A stretch of DNA of 36,495 bases from an uncultured Bacilli bacterium (lineage in GTDB: Bacteria; Bacillota_I; Bacilli_A; RF39; UBA660), in assembly GCA_947623735.1 (NCBI GenBank), contig CANQHE010000009.1:1-36495 (forward strand). The letters are read 5' to 3'. This document shows positions 32,450-36,495 of the stretch, in pieces; the first letter of the stretch is position 1, and every line of letters starts with the position of its first letter. The notes beneath the pieces are model-generated. The model did not search any database. It saw nothing but the letters and a program-made list of their open reading frames with translations, and was not told the DNA's origin. A program made the translations under genes and the position numbers.

Positions 32450-32526
32450 TGGTGTTCTCGGCGGGATTCGAACTCGCGACCTACCCCTTAGGAGGGGGTT
32501 GCTCTATCCAGCTGAGCTACGAGAAC
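32450..32526 (-). tRNA. tRNA-Arg (anticodon CCT)
   Basis: A complete 77-base cloverleaf with encoded CCA. Acceptor GTTCTCG/CGAGAAC, D arm AGCTCAGCTGGATAGAGC, anticodon stem ACCCC/GGGGT with loop CTCCTAA (anticodon CCT, reads AGG), T arm GAGTTCGAATCCC. Confidence 0.95.
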
Positions 32527-32571
32527 AGATGAACAAAATAATTATATAACTATTTTATCCAAACTACAAGT

Positions 32572-33594
32572 TTATCTTTTTAAATTTTGACTTAAGTTAG
32601 CTTTAATAAAGTCTCCAACCTCCATTATTACCGGATATATAACATCATAAAGAGAGTGTACTCCTGGACTAATACTAGCATAATAAACTGGCATCAACCC
32701 TTTTTCTTTATGATAATTCTCTATAAATGCAAATATTTTTTCTTGTTCTAAAGCATTTACCAGTTTATCTTCTACTCCTTGAAAAGCACATATTGGAACA
32801 TTTATTTTTTTCAAGTTTTCATAAAACATCGGTCTAAAACTTGCTACTTCCTGATAAGTTTTTATTCCCTCGACTTGATTACCCATTCGAAATTGTCCCC
32901 CATTTTTTATAACTTGTCTTTTATGATAACTAAAAGTATCATTACTATCACTTCTTAAAAAAGCTTGATCCAGTGTAAATAAAGGAGAAAACAAACTTAA
33001 ACTTTTAACCTTTAAAGGATTATCCATAATATATAATGCACTAATAAGACCACCCATACAAGTACCAACAAAGTGATAATTTTGATAATTACCCCCAATT
33101 TGTTCAAGTATTTCTTTGATATCATCTCGCATTTGATAAAATGAACTATCTTTGATAATTGGTCTTTTTACTAATTGTTTAAGCTCCATCTTATCTTTAT
33201 CATCAAGTTTTAAACCTTCAATTACTTCCTTTAATTTAATTTTATCATTTTGAAGTAATAAACTACAAATTAAACGCGCATTAAGAGACGTAATATTAAA
33301 CTCTTTTAATAATTCAAGCATCTTCAATGTATCAATATTTTTCCCACTTAACCCATGATTTCTTAAATCTATTCTAAGTATAGCAGCATCACTTTTTAAA
33401 ATATCACTTAAATATTCATAATTACCTCGAGGATTGTAAAAACACTTTTTCCCATTTTTATTCTGTTTTACTCCCCTCTCATTTCTATCATAACCCCCAC
33501 TATGAAGCATAATTACCAAGTCATTTGCTTCTATTTTCCCTTCTAATACTCCTCTAATTATAAGGTTATCCTTCATTTTAAATTCTACATTCAT
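32572..33594 (-). CDS. Alpha/beta-hydrolase-fold protein with Cys at the nucleophile elbow
   Basis: 340 residues. LVIMLHSGGYDRN gives the oxyanion strand, IDLRNHGLSG follows, and the nucleophile elbow reads VGTCMGGL with Cys at about 179 instead of the usual Ser. Asp in GVEDKL (about 276) and His in GVHSLYD (about 313) complete a Cys-Asp-His triad. A helical cap lies at about 90-165. No signal peptide. Its start is eight bases after the valS stop, so it is co-transcribed with valS. The reaction is unknown; esterase, thioesterase or acyltransferase are possible. Confidence 0.75.
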   Translation of the reverse strand: MNVEFKMKDNLIIRGVLEGKIEANDLVIMLHSGGYDRNERGVKQNKNGKKCFYNPRGNYEYLSDILKSDAAILRIDLRNHGLSGKNIDTLKMLELLKEFNITSLNARLICSLLLQNDKIKLKEVIEGLKLDDKDKMELKQLVKRPIIKDSSFYQMRDDIKEILEQIGGNYQNYHFVGTCMGGLISALYIMDNPLKVKSLSLFSPLFTLDQAFLRSDSNDTFSYHKRQVIKNGGQFRMGNQVEGIKTYQEVASFRPMFYENLKKINVPICAFQGVEDKLVNALEQEKIFAFIENYHKEKGLMPVYYASISPGVHSLYDVIYPVIMEVGDFIKANLSQNLKR

Positions 33595-33602
33595 CTTAAA
33601 TC

Positions 33603-36125
<2,523 letters not shown>

Positions 36126-36342
36126 ATTATCTCTCCCTAACTTAAAAAAAGATGGCTACCAAAGGGCGAATAATCCGCGGTACCACCTTTTATTTTACTT
36201 ATAATTTTAACGCTTTCCAGCGGGATTTTAATCCAAGCTCCCAAGCAACCTTCAGAATTTTAGCTTACTTATCTCTCACCCTTAATAAGCTCTCTTTAAA
36301 GCATCAATTCTTACTCCTCTTGTTCTTTGCTTTTTACGTCTA
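36126..36342 (-). promoter_or_regulatory. T-box riboswitch of valS
   Basis: Minus strand leader with the conserved antiterminator sequence AAGGTGGTACCGCGGA (36172-36189 region), a competing terminator GGTGGTACC/GGTAGCCATC followed by seven T (36144-36187), and an upstream stem I with AGTA and AGAGAGC/GGTGAGAG features. The candidate specifier is GTT (Val) in GAAGGTTGC, though exact register was not modelled. Uncharged tRNA-Val would favour the antiterminator and switch valS on. Confidence 0.88.
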
Positions 36343-36344
36343 CT

Positions 36345-36373
36345 ATTGTATCAAATATAAATTAATTTTGCAA
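36345..36373 (-). promoter_or_regulatory. Promoter of the valS T-box transcript
   Basis: Minus strand TTGCAA, 17 bases, TACAAT. Confidence 0.75.
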
Positions 36374-36389
36374 GCCTAAACCTCTTCAA

Positions 36390-36495
36390 TGTTAATCCTT
36401 TTTGAAAATGTCAGTACAAGATTTTTTGAAAATGTCAGTACTATCATATGATAGAATATATCTTCGGAAAGAAGGTATATTTTTATATTATATGC
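36390..36495. mobile_element. Possible end of an IS21-like insertion sequence (runs off the window)
   Basis: Two direct copies of TTTTTGAAAATGTCAGTAC (36399-36417 and 36423-36441), 24 bases apart, begin just after TGTTAATCC at 36390. Multiple internal terminal repeats and a 5' TG end are features of IS21-family elements. A hairpin (ATATCTTC/GAAGGTATAT) and a possible ATG at 36492 follow. No transposase can be read, so this is tentative. Confidence 0.35.

Overview
The window is very AT-rich and carries genes typical of Bacillota: yqeG-yqeH-mutL, a ylbD/ylbE pair, a YtrA-type GntR/ABC operon, a T-box valS, and a sporulation sigma factor gene sigK. Introns, rRNA and phage structural genes are absent. 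The best reading is a spore-forming, probably gut-associated member of the Bacilli/Erysipelotrichia side of the Bacillota. I cannot name the genus from sequence alone.

Layout. (1) 1-1615: a secreted lectin-like surface protein gene broken by one in-frame stop, followed by small RNA hairpin repeats. (2) 1772-3863 (+): double-XRE regulator, Y-family DNA polymerase and YolD-like protein. (3) 3860-10027 (-): MetA-type homoserine acyltransferase, RNHCP protein, GT2 glycosyltransferase, two DUF3419-like methyltransferase-fold paralogues with a tRNA-Glu between them, and gltX. (4) 10172-15286: a TPR-like gene, then sigK split in two by a compact 3.03-kb skin-like element. The element carries a large serine recombinase, a membrane-anchored protein and a 58-codon ORF. 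Two small XRE proteins lie upstream of sigK. (5) 15490-15900: two minus-strand small RNAs made of tandem hairpins, each with its own promoter and terminator. (6) 15899-20041 (-): ylbD, ylbE, a small ORF, yqeG, yqeH, mutL. (7) 20106-23562 (-): two more paralogues of the surface protein in one operon. All three share a conserved frame around a hypervariable, GC-rich C-terminal segment, as in targets of diversity-generating retroelements; no reverse transcriptase is in the window. (8) 23781-26679 (-): lipoprotein, ABC-2 permease, ABC ATPase, GntR regulator. (9) 26755-30283 (-): two short-chain dehydrogenases, a flavin reductase and a PD-(D/E)XK nuclease. (10) 30284-31437: 1.15 kb without conventional genes, holding a tandem-repeat small RNA and two tandem candidate type I toxin-antitoxin modules. 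(11) 31438-36495 (-): kinase-like protein, tRNA-Arg, alpha/beta hydrolase with a Cys nucleophile, valS with its T-box leader, and what may be the end of an IS21-like element.

The strongest signals are the minimal skin element, whose excision point can be predicted to the base and restores a full-length pro-sigma-K; the paired type I toxin-antitoxin modules; the tandem-hairpin small RNAs; and the hypervariable surface proteins. Everything here is hand reading of the sequence; no searches were run.
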